Below are positions 1 to 8,906 of a stretch of DNA of 64,000 nucleotides, piece after piece. Made by a program: the position numbers and the translations under genes. Each line of letters starts with the position of its first letter. The stretch's first letter is position 1. The stretch comes from Halotia branconii CENA392 (GTDB taxonomy: Bacteria > Cyanobacteriota > Cyanobacteriia > Cyanobacteriales > Nostocaceae): assembly GCF_029953635.1 (NCBI RefSeq), contig NZ_CP124543.1:909455-973454 (forward strand), in the 5' to 3' direction. The notes beneath the pieces were generated by a model. That model worked only from the letters and a program-made list of their open reading frames with translations. It did not search any database and was not told the origin of the DNA.

Positions 1-49
1 GCTGATAACACATTTATTTTTAGGCTAAATATAGGCTAAAAACACAGCG

Positions 50-1468
50 ATGCATAATCAGGGTCAAGACAAATATCAACAAGCTTTTGCAGACTTAGAG
101 CTAGTTTCATCTACCGATGGCAGTTTTATCGGCTCAAGTCTGCAAGCACAGCAGCAAAGAGAACACATGAGAACAAAAGTACTACAAGAACTAGAAAAAG
201 TTAATCTGCGTTTGAAGTCTGCAAAGACAAAAGTGACAATTAGAGAATCAAATGGAAGTCTGCAATTACGAGCGACGTTACCAATTAAACCAACAGACAA
301 AGATACTAATGGTACAGGGAGAAAGCAATACAATCTCAGTTTGAACATTCCCGCTAATTTAGATGGACTCAAAACAGCTGAAGAAGAAGCTTATGAATTA
401 GGAAAGTTAATTGCTCGTAAAACCTTTGAATGGAATGATAAATATTTAGGTAATGAGGCAATTAAAAAAGAGTTTAAAACAATAGGAGAATTACTCGAAC
501 AATTTGAAAACGAGTATTTTAAAACTCATAAACGCACAACCAAAAGCGAACATACTTTCTTTTATTACTTTTCTCGCACCAAACGATTCACTAACTCCCA
601 AGATTTAGCCACTCCTGAAAATCTAATTAGTTCAATTGAAAAAATTGATAAAGAGTGGGCTAAATATAATGCAGCCAGAGCCATATCTGCATTTTGCATG
701 ACTTTCAAAATTGCCATTGATTTGTCTAAATATTCCCAAATACCTGAAAACAATTCCCGAAATATACCAACAGATGCGGAAATAGCCGCAGGAATTATTA
801 AATTTAAAGATTATCTCAATAGTAGAGGTAATCAAGTTAATCAAAAGGTTCAAAATAGCTGGCAACTTTGGCGATGGACTTATGGAATGTTAGCAGTGTT
901 TGGTTTAAGACCACGGGAGCTTTTTATTAATCCTGATATTAATTGGTGGTTGAGTCAAGAAAATGTAGATTTGACATGGAAAGTTCATAAGGATTGTAAA
1001 ACTGGGGAAAGGCAAGCATTACCATTACATCAGCAATGGATTGAGGAATTTGATTTGAGAAATCCTCAATATTTAGAGATGTTGGCAACTGCGATCGCTA
1101 AAAAAGATAACACTAATTATGCTGAAATAACAGCATTAACACAACGAGTTAGTTGGTGGTTTCGTAAAATTGGTTTAGATTTTAAACCTTATGATTTACG
1201 CCATGCTTGGGCAATTCGGGCGCATATTTTAGGAATACCAATTAAAGCGGCGGCGGATAATTTAGGGCATAGTATACAAGTCCACACCCAAACTTATCAG
1301 CGTTGGTTTTCGCTAGATATGCGGAAGTTGGCTATGAATCAGGCTGTGAATAAGAGGAATGAGGTTGAGGTTATGAAGGAGGAAAATCAGAGGTTGAAAA
1401 TGGAGAATGAAAGACTAAAAATGGAGATTGAGAAGTTGAAAATGGAGATTGCTTATAAGCGTAGTTGA
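50..1468 (+). CDS. xisA: XisA, nifD-element site-specific recombinase
   Basis: A 472-residue phage-integrase-type tyrosine recombinase that excises the nifD element during heterocyst development. The C-terminal catalytic domain shows the first Arg in FGLRPRELF (about residue 287), the second box YDLRHAW (about 380), LGHS (about 405) and the nucleophile Tyr in TYQRW (about 415). The second-box position that is usually His is Tyr here (Y-D-L-R), the variant known for XisA/XisC-type excisases. After the catalytic domain there is a charged coiled coil (about 430-472) built from repeats of RLKMENE/KLKMEIE type. The gene is the outermost one on its side of the element, as expected for xisA. The length matches the long form of Anabaena XisA. 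The start at 50 gives the full family length. Confidence 0.93.
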   Translation: MHNQGQDKYQQAFADLELVSSTDGSFIGSSLQAQQQREHMRTKVLQELEKVNLRLKSAKTKVTIRESNGSLQLRATLPIKPTDKDTNGTGRKQYNLSLNIPANLDGLKTAEEEAYELGKLIARKTFEWNDKYLGNEAIKKEFKTIGELLEQFENEYFKTHKRTTKSEHTFFYYFSRTKRFTNSQDLATPENLISSIEKIDKEWAKYNAARAISAFCMTFKIAIDLSKYSQIPENNSRNIPTDAEIAAGIIKFKDYLNSRGNQVNQKVQNSWQLWRWTYGMLAVFGLRPRELFINPDINWWLSQENVDLTWKVHKDCKTGERQALPLHQQWIEEFDLRNPQYLEMLATAIAKKDNTNYAEITALTQRVSWWFRKIGLDFKPYDLRHAWAIRAHILGIPIKAAADNLGHSIQVHTQTYQRWFSLDMRKLAMNQAVNKRNEVEVMKEENQRLKMENERLKMEIEKLKMEIAYKRS

Positions 1469-1545
1469 ATCTGCTTATAAATCAATTATAATATGATATT
1501 GGGTTAAGAATAAATTTCGTTAATTACCTATTAATAATTAACAAT

Positions 1546-1806
1546 ATGCTTTTAAATGATTTGCTAAAAACTGTTAGTAAACTATCGCATCAAGACAAAT
1601 TGCGCCTTATTCATTTTCTCTTGCTGGAAGTAGCAAGGGAAGAAGGATGCAATTTAGAATCAACTGATAATCAAGAACAGGAAAATGCACTCCTGAAGCA
1701 ACTGGAATCTACTGAAGCAGTTATATGGTCTCCTTATGAAGCGTATGAAGCAGCTCAAACATTATCTGAGCTTCTGACAGCAGCAAAACAGGAAGGTCAT
1801 GCTTGA
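1546..1806 (+). CDS. Small conserved protein paired with a retropepsin-like protein
   Basis: An 86-residue, mostly helical acidic protein of unknown function. The N-terminus (LLKTVSKLSHQDKLRLIHFLL) looks like the helical segment of small adaptor or antitoxin-like proteins in cyanobacterial two-gene modules. Its stop overlaps the start of the next gene by 8 bases, so the two are almost certainly co-translated. I infer a partner role for the following aspartyl-protease-like protein; there is no catalytic motif in it. Confidence 0.7.
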   Translation: MLLNDLLKTVSKLSHQDKLRLIHFLLLEVAREEGCNLESTDNQEQENALLKQLESTEAVIWSPYEAYEAAQTLSELLTAAKQEGHA

Positions 1807-2239
1807 AGGTAAAAGATTTCCTTTTATTGAGCGCAGCAACGCTCTCGGTGTTTCCAGCGCAATGCCTTATCTACCATTGACTTTGACTTATAAAAACCAG
1901 TCTATCGAAGTTATGGGTTTGCTGGATACAGGTGCAAGTATTAATGTATTACCTTACGAAATTGGTATACAACTAGGAGCAGTTTGGGAAGAACAAAAAG
2001 TTCCAATTCAGTTAAGCGGAAATCTCGCTTCTCTGGAAGCACGGGGATTAGTAATATCAGCTACAGTTGCAGAATTTTCTCCTGTTTTGCTTGCATTTGC
2101 TTGGACAAAATCTACACAAGCACCTGTGATACTAGGACACATGAATTTCTTTGCAGAGTTTGATGTATGTTTTTACCGCGCTGATTTGGCTTTCGAGATT
2201 AGTCCAAGAAAAAATAGCACGATCGCACCCTTTCCCTAA
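1799..2239 (+). CDS. Retropepsin-like aspartic protease
   Basis: A 146-residue protein with the aspartyl-protease signature LLDTGASINVLP at about residues 41-52, where the D-T-G-A loop gives the catalytic Asp. As in retroviral-type proteases there is a single D-T-G motif, so an active enzyme would need a dimer. A second family feature, VILGHMNFF near residue 110, resembles the hydrophobic-Gly motif before the last helix. No signal peptide is visible, so it should be cytosolic. It overlaps the preceding small gene by 8 bases. The substrate is unknown; processing of its partner is one possibility. Confidence 0.8.
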   Translation: MLEGKRFPFIERSNALGVSSAMPYLPLTLTYKNQSIEVMGLLDTGASINVLPYEIGIQLGAVWEEQKVPIQLSGNLASLEARGLVISATVAEFSPVLLAFAWTKSTQAPVILGHMNFFAEFDVCFYRADLAFEISPRKNSTIAPFP

Positions 2240-2248
2240 CCTACATTT

Positions 2249-2815
2249 TCAAAAAACAACGCCGCGATAAATTTCTGCGATCGCTAATTCTACCCCAATT
2301 GATTCTAAGGAAATAGATTGCTCTAAGTTGCTAAAATCACTAAGCAACCAACCTTCTGCTTTTTTACTGTAGCGTTCTACAAAGGGTTCATCCTGCTCTA
2401 CTAATAAATATTCGCTAAAACTTGCAATTGATCTATACATCCGAAATTTACTTTGTCGGTCGTAATCTGCGGTGGAAGGAGATAGCACTTCAACAATCAG
2501 GGTGGGATTCAAGACTTCATCTAAGCGGTTATCATTCAGTTGCGGTTCACCCTCAAAAACCATTACGTCTGGATATACTCCGCGTCGATGTTCAGGAATC
2601 CACAGCCTTAAATCGCTATTAATTGGCTCGAATTGAGTATCGCGCAGCAAAAATTTGAGAAAGGCAAAAATATTGCCACTAATGCGGCTGTGTTTTAGTG
2701 TTCCTCCAGGCATGGGTACGATTTCTCCGTCTCGGTATTCGCTGCGTCCTTCGGCTTTTTCTTCAATGGCACGATATTCATCTAAACTGTAGCGGCGCTT
2801 GATGGTAGAAACCAT
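2249..2815 (-). CDS. Uma2-family putative restriction endonuclease
   Basis: A 188-residue member of the Uma2 (DUF820) family, PD-(D/E)XK-fold proteins that are hugely expanded in cyanobacteria. Seen: N-terminal SLDEYRAIEE with EYRDGEIVPMPGG, then YPDVMVFEG with the metal-binding Asp, and LIVEVLSPSTADYDR with the Glu of the E-x-hydrophobic core. I chose the ATG at 2815 because family alignment begins with MVSTIKRRYSLDEY; an upstream in-frame start at 2848 would add 11 unaligned residues. No neighbouring methyltransferase is linked to it. The biological role of Uma2 proteins is not established. A second Uma2 gene lies at 16500. Confidence 0.87.
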   Translation of the reverse strand: MVSTIKRRYSLDEYRAIEEKAEGRSEYRDGEIVPMPGGTLKHSRISGNIFAFLKFLLRDTQFEPINSDLRLWIPEHRRGVYPDVMVFEGEPQLNDNRLDEVLNPTLIVEVLSPSTADYDRQSKFRMYRSIASFSEYLLVEQDEPFVERYSKKAEGWLLSDFSNLEQSISLESIGVELAIAEIYRGVVF

Positions 2816-2943
2816 AGATTGTAGGCGATCACATTTGCTATGGGGCAATAAAACTATTTTGTCATATATTTTAGTTGTGAGGAGATCTGCAATGCGATCG
2901 CTACTAAATTAATAGTTGTAAATTAGTAAAATTCTCATACAAA

Positions 2944-2978
2944 AAGCCTGTTTGCGGATAATAATCACAAACAGGCTT
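2944..2978 (-). terminator. Rho-independent terminator-like hairpin after the DUF2267 gene
   Basis: An 11-base perfect inverted repeat (AAGCCTGTTTG / CAAACAGGCTT) with a 13-base loop lies 20 bases beyond the stop of the minus-strand gene at 2998. On the minus strand the stem is followed by a short T-run, and on the plus strand also by CTTTTTC, so it may work both ways. Confidence 0.75.
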
Positions 2979-2997
2979 AACTTTTTCAGACTTATAA

Positions 2998-3537
2998 TTA
3001 AGCTTGTTCCCAAAGCTCATGTATACGGTCAGGAAGCCAGCTAGCAATTTCCTGAATCCGTTCTTGGGAAAGTTCGTCTTTGGTGGCAGAAAACACTGCT
3101 TTAATTGCTTGATCTCGGTCGATTGTGCCTGGTAGTCCGCCTTCATTGGCAACTCGTCTCAGAAATAGATTGGAATCAATTCCTACGGGAGCCGGGCCTT
3201 TTAAAGGTTGACGGACTCGACTTAAAAATCTCACAATTGGATTAGTGTCTTTCCATAATTCAGCTACTTCTAACTGGAGTGATTTATCCTCTGTAGATGT
3301 AGCCTCTGTACGCAGTTCTGCTTCTACGCGATCGCTGGCTTCTGTCGTCATTAAGTCGCGCATCACACGAAATACAACTTCGCTAAAGTCCCTTGCGTCA
3401 TACAAGTCTGCAAATCCGCTTTTGACCATCACCTTTTCTAAAAAAGAGCGATTTCCTTCAGCGATCGCAGTTCGAGTATCTTCAATCTCGGTTGGATCAA
3501 CTTCTGGAATGTTGTTTCTGAATGCTTGATCGGGCAT
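2998..3537 (-). CDS. DUF2267-domain protein
   Basis: A 179-residue acidic soluble protein. Two helical repeats are visible: DARDFSEVVFRVMRDLMTTEASDRVEAEL (first half) and FLRRVANEGGLP...AIKAVFSATKDELSQERIQEIASWLPDRIHELW (second half). This pattern, ending with paired Leu-Pro and a Trp, is that of DUF2267. Many bacterial relatives are stress-linked small proteins, but no activity is known. The gene stands alone and is followed by a strong hairpin terminator. Confidence 0.8.
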   Translation of the reverse strand: MPDQAFRNNIPEVDPTEIEDTRTAIAEGNRSFLEKVMVKSGFADLYDARDFSEVVFRVMRDLMTTEASDRVEAELRTEATSTEDKSLQLEVAELWKDTNPIVRFLSRVRQPLKGPAPVGIDSNLFLRRVANEGGLPGTIDRDQAIKAVFSATKDELSQERIQEIASWLPDRIHELWEQA

Positions 3538-3809
3538 TGTTTTTCCTTCTACTTTTTAATATCTAGTCTTTGTGTTTACTTATGTTAAGTTCGCATAAAC
3601 TAAAAAGCCTCAAATCTTCCATAAGTTTGAGATGTTATCCGTTCAAAAGTTAGAAATTCATTCGATTTGCATACAGAAGCCAAGTCATACTTGAGGCTGA
3701 GTAAGGAGCAGAGCAATACTCTTGGTATTTCCGTCCATCATAGACATCGCCCATTAGCGTCGAAAACAGTCAGAATAGGTGAGGTGGTATAAAATTAGCC
3801 CAAACAAAG

Positions 3810-4598
3810 ATGACAAACATCAAAATTAAGACTACAAAAGTCAAAATACCCAACAACGACTTAGAAATCGATGCTTATTTAGCTCAACCAGCTAGTCCAG
3901 GAACTTTTGGTGCTGTCATAGTTTTTCAAGAAATTTTTGGAGTTAATAGCAATATTCGAGATATCACCGAACTCATTGCTCAACAAGGTTATGTAGCAAT
4001 AGCCCCCGCGATGTATCAACGTATTGCGCCTGGTTTTGAGGCTGACTTTAGTGCTGAGGATGTGGGATTTAGTCCAGAAGCCTATCAGCTTGGTTTGCAA
4101 TACTACCAACAAGTTAAGTATCAAGAAATCATCAGCGATATTCAAGCTACAATAAGCTACTTAAAAATTTTACCCAATGTCAAAGATAATGCCATTGGCG
4201 CGATTGGTTTTTGTTTTGGCGGTCATGTTGCATATATTGCTGCAACTTTAAGCGATATCAAAGCCACAGCTTCATTTTACGGTGGCGGGATTACCACTTC
4301 TAGTTACGGCGAAGATACTCCTACCATTAATCGTACTTCAGAAATCAAAGGTACTATTTATACATTTTTTGGTACAAGAGATACATTAGTTTCTCAGGAA
4401 GATAATGAACAAATTGAGGCAGAGTTAAACAAACATCAAATCAATCATCGCGTATTTCGATACGATGCCGGACACGGATTCTTTGCTGGATTTTTTGTAG
4501 ATCAACATCCATTTTTAGCCCAGCATCCCAGTTATAACCCCCAAGCGGCTCCTGATGCTTGGCAACATGTTTTAGAACTGTTTCAAAACAACTTGTAA
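3810..4598 (+). CDS. Dienelactone hydrolase family protein
   Basis: A 262-residue alpha/beta hydrolase. The nucleophile elbow is G-F-C-F-G-G at about residue 135, so the nucleophile is Cys, as in dienelactone hydrolase. The acid is Asp in FFGTRDTLVS (about 190) and the His is in DAGHGFF (about 223). Length and motif order fit the family, and there is no signal peptide, so it is cytosolic. The natural substrate in cyanobacteria is unknown. It stands as a single gene inside the nifD element. Confidence 0.9.
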   Translation: MTNIKIKTTKVKIPNNDLEIDAYLAQPASPGTFGAVIVFQEIFGVNSNIRDITELIAQQGYVAIAPAMYQRIAPGFEADFSAEDVGFSPEAYQLGLQYYQQVKYQEIISDIQATISYLKILPNVKDNAIGAIGFCFGGHVAYIAATLSDIKATASFYGGGITTSSYGEDTPTINRTSEIKGTIYTFFGTRDTLVSQEDNEQIEAELNKHQINHRVFRYDAGHGFFAGFFVDQHPFLAQHPSYNPQAAPDAWQHVLELFQNNL

Positions 4599-4664
4599 AA
4601 CTAAAGAAGCAATTAAGATAAGATGTCCTAGTTCTCTATGAAAGTATAGGATTCATAAAACTCA

Positions 4665-6860
4665 ATGATTAAGCATTCTCAGCTTCAGCTTTTCAATTTA
4701 GTACCTGAACCACAACAAAATGCTCAATCAAAAATTATTAAAGAGAGGACAGGTACATTTACCGATAACATGAAATTACCTATCCATAGATGGTTTCGTT
4801 ATTCTGCCGGATTTTCAGCAGATTGGGTTGAAAAAGTAATTACAGAATTAGAACCTCAAACTATCCTTGATCCATTTGTCGGCTCAGGTACTGTATGTAT
4901 TGCAGCTGATCGGCTTGGTATAAATTCTTATGGTATTGAAGCGCATTCTTTTGTTTATAGGCTTGCAAAAGGGAAACTTGCATGGGTGGTAGATATTCAT
5001 GCGTTTTTGGAAGCAGTTACAAAAATTAAGCGTTTTGCTGCAAGTCTTCAGCCAAATCTTCCAGAAAAAATCCCAGTCTTATTAAGCAAATGTTATACAA
5101 ATGAAACATTAATAGATCTCTTCAAAATTAGACAAGCTTATCTTGAAATAGCCCCATCTTTATCTGAAGAATTACAATCTCTGATTTTTCTAGCAATTTC
5201 TGCCATTTTACGCTCATCAAGTCATGTAAATACAGCACAGTGGCAATATATTCTTCCTAATAAGCGTAAAGCTAAGGTATATGAGCCATTTGAAGCACTA
5301 GAAAGGCAGGTTGATTTGATGCAAGAAGATATGTATCAAATGCAATCTATTACTCAATCTAGTCAAACCCATCTCATTCAAGATGATGCCAGAAATTTAA
5401 AAAGTATTCCAGATAATTTAATAGATTTAGTAATCACTTCTCCACCTTATGCAAACAACTACGATTATGCAGATGCTACACGTCTTGAAATGACCTTCTG
5501 GGGCGAAGTTAATTCTTGGGGAGATTTACATGAGACAGTTCGTAAATTTTTAATTCGCTCCAGTTCACAACATGTTTCCAAAGATCGACTAAGCTTAACT
5601 AATTTGATTGCTGAATCGATTATAGATCCGATTCGAGATGAGTTAATACCTGTTTGCCAAGAACTAGAAAACATTCGCAAAACCAAGGGTGGTAATAAAG
5701 CGTATCATACGATGATTGCCGCTTATTTTATCGATATGGGGTTTGTATTTCATGCTTTACATCGAGTTGCGACATCAGATTGTAAAACTTGTTTTGTTGT
5801 AGGAGATTCAGCTCCTTATGGAGTATATGTTCCGGTTGAAAAATGGCTTGGTAAATTAGCCGTTGCAGCAGGATTTGATTTCTGGTCTTTTGAGCAGATT
5901 AGGCAGCGTAACATCAAGTGGAAAAACAGAAAACATAATGTTCCACTGCATGAAGGAAGACTTTGGATAGAAGGTAAATTTATGGCACAATCTCCATCAC
6001 ATAAGTTTGGGCAAAATTTAGGCAAACTTCTTGAAGCTATTGTGCTTGACGATATCCTCAAACCCCGACTACAAGAGTTTGCACAAACCAAAAACTACTA
6101 TCTCGATTGGCAGCGATCGCGTCCTGCAAGAAGCGGTAAAAAAGTTACATGGGAAGATAAATATGGCAATAAACATGATTTAGATTTTGTGATTGAGATT
6201 GATGGTACAGATAACCAGCTTGGTAGACCTGTTGCATTTATCGAGTCTGCATGGCGTAGATATACAAAACATTCAAAAAATAAAGCTCAAGAAATCCAAG
6301 GCGCTATACTACCTATTATTGAACTTCATCATTTGTCAGCCCCATTTTATGGTGCGGTGTTAGCGGGAGATTTTACTAAACCGGCTTTGGATCAGCTGAG
6401 AAATAATGGATTTGCAATTATATATATTCCTTATAAACATGTTGTAGCAGCATTTAAAGAAATTGGTTTTGACGTTGCATTTGACGAAGATACTCCAGAC
6501 GAAATTTATGCCAAAGCCTCCAATACTTTAGCTGATATCACTAATTTAGACAAAGAGAAACTTCGGCAAGCTTTGATGCAAGCTTCAAAACAAGAAGTCG
6601 AGCAATTTATGGATATACTCAAAAATTGCCTTGAGCGTTATATTGCCAAAATAATTATCATTCCGCTTTTTGGTATAAGATACGAGTTTCTAAGCATTAA
6701 TGATGCAATTACAGAGCTAAATATACTTGATATTAATAGTCCCAATGGTAAGTTTGATAGATTCGAGGTCATCATTGATTACAGCAATAATGACACAATT
6801 AAAGCAACTTTTCAGAATAAGACTTTGCTTGCAGATTTTTTAAGAAAGTTGGAAAGTTAA
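4665..6860 (+). CDS. Single-chain DNA methyltransferase with C-terminal putative nuclease
   Basis: A 731-residue protein that probably both methylates and cuts DNA. The N-terminal half has the AdoMet-binding motif LDPFVGSGT (about residue 67) and the amino-methyltransferase catalytic motif TSPPY (about 260), preceded by DLVI; S-P-P-Y suggests N4-cytosine or N6-adenine methylation. The second half begins with WIEGKF and LLEAIVLDDIL and contains HDLDFVIEIDG followed by AFIESAWRRYTKHSKNKAQEI, which looks like a PD-(D/E)XK-type core (Asp, then Glu, then charged helix). This would be a self-contained restriction-modification polypeptide. No separate specificity subunit is nearby. Whether it cleaves, and the target, cannot be told from sequence. 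Confidence 0.82.
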   Translation: MIKHSQLQLFNLVPEPQQNAQSKIIKERTGTFTDNMKLPIHRWFRYSAGFSADWVEKVITELEPQTILDPFVGSGTVCIAADRLGINSYGIEAHSFVYRLAKGKLAWVVDIHAFLEAVTKIKRFAASLQPNLPEKIPVLLSKCYTNETLIDLFKIRQAYLEIAPSLSEELQSLIFLAISAILRSSSHVNTAQWQYILPNKRKAKVYEPFEALERQVDLMQEDMYQMQSITQSSQTHLIQDDARNLKSIPDNLIDLVITSPPYANNYDYADATRLEMTFWGEVNSWGDLHETVRKFLIRSSSQHVSKDRLSLTNLIAESIIDPIRDELIPVCQELENIRKTKGGNKAYHTMIAAYFIDMGFVFHALHRVATSDCKTCFVVGDSAPYGVYVPVEKWLGKLAVAAGFDFWSFEQIRQRNIKWKNRKHNVPLHEGRLWIEGKFMAQSPSHKFGQNLGKLLEAIVLDDILKPRLQEFAQTKNYYLDWQRSRPARSGKKVTWEDKYGNKHDLDFVIEIDGTDNQLGRPVAFIESAWRRYTKHSKNKAQEIQGAILPIIELHHLSAPFYGAVLAGDFTKPALDQLRNNGFAIIYIPYKHVVAAFKEIGFDVAFDEDTPDEIYAKASNTLADITNLDKEKLRQALMQASKQEVEQFMDILKNCLERYIAKIIIIPLFGIRYEFLSINDAITELNILDINSPNGKFDRFEVIIDYSNNDTIKATFQNKTLLADFLRKLES

Positions 6861-6960
6861 AGTAGGAACAAATATGGTTGGGATGACATAAAGAGATTTT
6901 ACTGTTGCTCAATTGTGTTGTTAATAGTGAAAATTACTGTTATGCTCTTAGCCGCTTTTA

Positions 6961-7389
6961 TTATCTTTTAGATGCAGCATTCATTCCATTCCCATTACTG
7001 TCTACATTGGCAACAAATGATGTTTGCTGTGAACTAGCAGTCGGTGATTCGCCTCGTAGTCCTCTGCGGCGCTGGTTTTTAGGAACTCCTCCCGCCATGC
7101 CGTACTCTACACTGCTTTTGCCATATCGAGTCCCAACTGCCATGAGCATGTGTTCTGTCATATCTCCCAACTCGTCCTCTGTTTCCAACATCTCACGGTA
7201 TAGTTTATCCAAGCTGGAAAGGGCACTATTATAGGCATTTTCCTTAGCTCGCATCGTCTCAATCAAGGTTGAAAAGGCAGGTAAGGTAAGTCCATTGCCT
7301 AAATCTAACTTCGGATCAATTGAGTTGATGCCAGCCGCACGACGCACTGCTCTTTCTAAAACTGGGGAAGTTCTTTTTCTACGAGCCAT
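6961..7389 (-). CDS. Conserved hypothetical protein
   Basis: A 142-residue protein I do not recognise. It starts with the basic stretch MARRKRTSPVLERAVRRAAG, has a central helical part (ETMRAKENAYNSALSSLDKLYREMLETEDEL) and ends with a Gly/Ser/Asn-rich low-complexity tail of about 45 residues. No membrane segment or signal peptide is present. The arrangement (basic N-terminus, coiled helix, disordered tail) would suit a nucleic-acid-associated or phage/plasmid-derived protein, but that is a guess. Confidence 0.65.
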   Translation of the reverse strand: MARRKRTSPVLERAVRRAAGINSIDPKLDLGNGLTLPAFSTLIETMRAKENAYNSALSSLDKLYREMLETEDELGDMTEHMLMAVGTRYGKSSVEYGMAGGVPKNQRRRGLRGESPTASSQQTSFVANVDSNGNGMNAASKR

Positions 7390-7534
7390 AATTTACACCT
7401 TGTAATTTAGTATGGTTACTATTCTTTACTTTAAAAAATTGACCTACAGATCAGCCTGAGAGAATTTTGGCAAATCTAAAATAGTTTTTGCTACACAGAA
7501 ATAATTACAGCAAATTGCGTGAATTACTGAAACT

Positions 7535-7759
7535 AGAAAGCAAACTGGGGTTTGAGAAAGCAAAAGCTTATTTGACTTGCGGAAAACACCAAAATGAGAA
7601 AGCAAACTGGGGTTTGAGAAAGCAAAAGCTTATTTGACTTGCGGAAAACACCAAAATGAGAAAGCAAACTGGGGTTTGAGAAAGCAAAAGCTTATTTGAC
7701 TTGCGGAAAACACCAAAATGAGAAAGCAAACTGGGGTTTGAGAAAGTAAAAGCTTATTT
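7535..7759. repeat. 62-bp tandem repeat, about 3.6 copies
   Basis: The unit beginning AGAAAGCAAACTGGGGTTTG is repeated at 7541, 7603 and 7665 and begins again at 7727 (spacing 62, 62, 62). The full copies are essentially identical, and the last one is cut after GCTTATTT. Each unit contains two GAGAAAGCAAA sub-motifs. It lies in a gene-free stretch of 840 bases (7390-8229). Confidence 0.95.
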
Positions 7760-7840
7760 TGCTAACTAAAAGCGATCGCTAGAATGCTAAATAAGTATAA
7801 GTTCTTGATGTAAGTAGTCAAACAGAATTAATTACACAAT

Positions 7841-7986
7841 GTCATTGCGCTAAGCGAAGTCATGCCTATATCCCTACGGGGAAGCAAACTACGCGTAGCA
7901 TCTCTAGAGAAGCGGAATGCAGCAATCCTAGCCCTTGCGATTGCTTCCCTTCTCTTCGAGACGCTAACGCGAACGGTCGCAATGAC
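7841..7986. repeat. GTCATTGCG inverted-repeat element, copy 1
   Basis: A 146-base segment ends in inverted GTCATTGCG / CGCAATGAC and is internally rich in short palindromes, with no coding capacity. A related but shorter segment with the same ends is at 34052-34148. This fits a MITE- or hairpin-type dispersed repeat of Nostoc genomes. The remainder of the 7987-8229 gap contains two GCGATCGC octamers and no gene that I can see. Confidence 0.7.
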
Positions 7987-8229
7987 GGTTATTTGAACGG
8001 ACATGATATTACAGATGATTCTCAAAGATGACATTATATAAAGACAATATATGAATTATGGGGTTGCTTAAGAGCTTAACTAAACCATATATGCAGTAGA
8101 TTATATGGTGCGTTGCCTGAACGACAATGTACCCTACTAGCTGGGGATTTGATACGATTAACAAAGTGGCGATCGCCTACAACCTAAATATAAGCGATCG
8201 CACCTCTTCAGCAGATTGGCACAATAACT

Positions 8230-8808
8230 ATGGCAAAGCGTAAAAAAAGCAATCTCCAGTGGATTAAAGAAACGCTTGAACTAAAACCTGACCATCGCTG
8301 GGAATCTCCATCAGGTTACAAGATTTTTGTCGCAGATAGGGGGGCTGTTCGTTTAAATGTTCCCCAGGATTGGGTTTTTGAGCCACAAGAAAAATCGTTC
8401 AAGTTCATGGACAAAAAACCGCCGAAGGATGATTGTGCTTTAGAAGTATCTTTTAATCGCCTACCACCGCGTGACTGGAGCTTATTTCCTCTAAAATCTA
8501 CCTTAAAGAAAGTTATAGAAGATGACAGCCGCAACGTCATTGCTAAGGGAGAAATCATTACCCTCAAGCGTCAAACCGCCAGGATTGTGTGGACAGAACT
8601 GAAATTTATTGACACTCAAGAAGAACCACGGGAAGCCTTTTCACGAATTTGCATCGGTTTGGGGTCAAATGTTCAGTGTTTGATTACCTTCGATTATTGG
8701 GCAGATCAAGCAGAACAACTCACCCCAATTTGGGATGAAGTGTTGCGTAGTCTCACTTTAGGGCTGTATATTCGTGACCCGATGACTGGTTTAGCTTTCC
8801 CTGACTAA
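8230..8808 (+). CDS. Conserved cyanobacterial hypothetical protein
   Basis: A 192-residue soluble protein of unknown function. It opens with a basic patch (MAKRKKSNLQW), then a beta-rich region with VRLNVPQDWVFEP, FNRLPPRDW and a C-terminal WDEVLRSLTLGLYIRDPMTG. There is no signal peptide or membrane helix. The pattern is that of a compact beta-sandwich-like domain, but I recognise no family name. Single gene, followed by a long inverted repeat. Confidence 0.72.
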   Translation: MAKRKKSNLQWIKETLELKPDHRWESPSGYKIFVADRGAVRLNVPQDWVFEPQEKSFKFMDKKPPKDDCALEVSFNRLPPRDWSLFPLKSTLKKVIEDDSRNVIAKGEIITLKRQTARIVWTELKFIDTQEEPREAFSRICIGLGSNVQCLITFDYWADQAEQLTPIWDEVLRSLTLGLYIRDPMTGLAFPD

Positions 8809-8810
8809 AA

Positions 8811-8886
8811 GACGCTTAAAAACTTTTATTGTTCGTAAAGCAATACGCTTAACACCGTGTAGTCAACGGTGGAGCTTTTAAGCGTT
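8811..8886. terminator. Long nested inverted repeat downstream of 8230-8808
   Basis: ACGCTTAAAA (8812-8821) pairs perfectly with TTTTAAGCGT (8876-8885), and inside it CACCGT pairs with ACGGTG. The structure begins 3 bases after the stop codon of the preceding gene, so it may serve as its terminator. It could equally be a dispersed palindrome. Confidence 0.5.
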
Positions 8887-8906
8887 TCCATCAGCATTAC
8901 ATAAAC

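Noticed and set aside
1..49. Possible left border of the nifD element at the window start
   Set aside because: No copy of CGGAGTAATCC or its complement and no nifD 3' sequence is present in these bases, so the border must lie further left.
2422..2622. Plus-strand frame opposite the Uma2 gene
   Set aside because: It is antisense to a gene with clear conserved motifs on the minus strand.
7535..7759. CRISPR array
   Set aside because: The 62-bp units are contiguous and identical along their whole length, without variable spacers, and there are no cas genes nearby.
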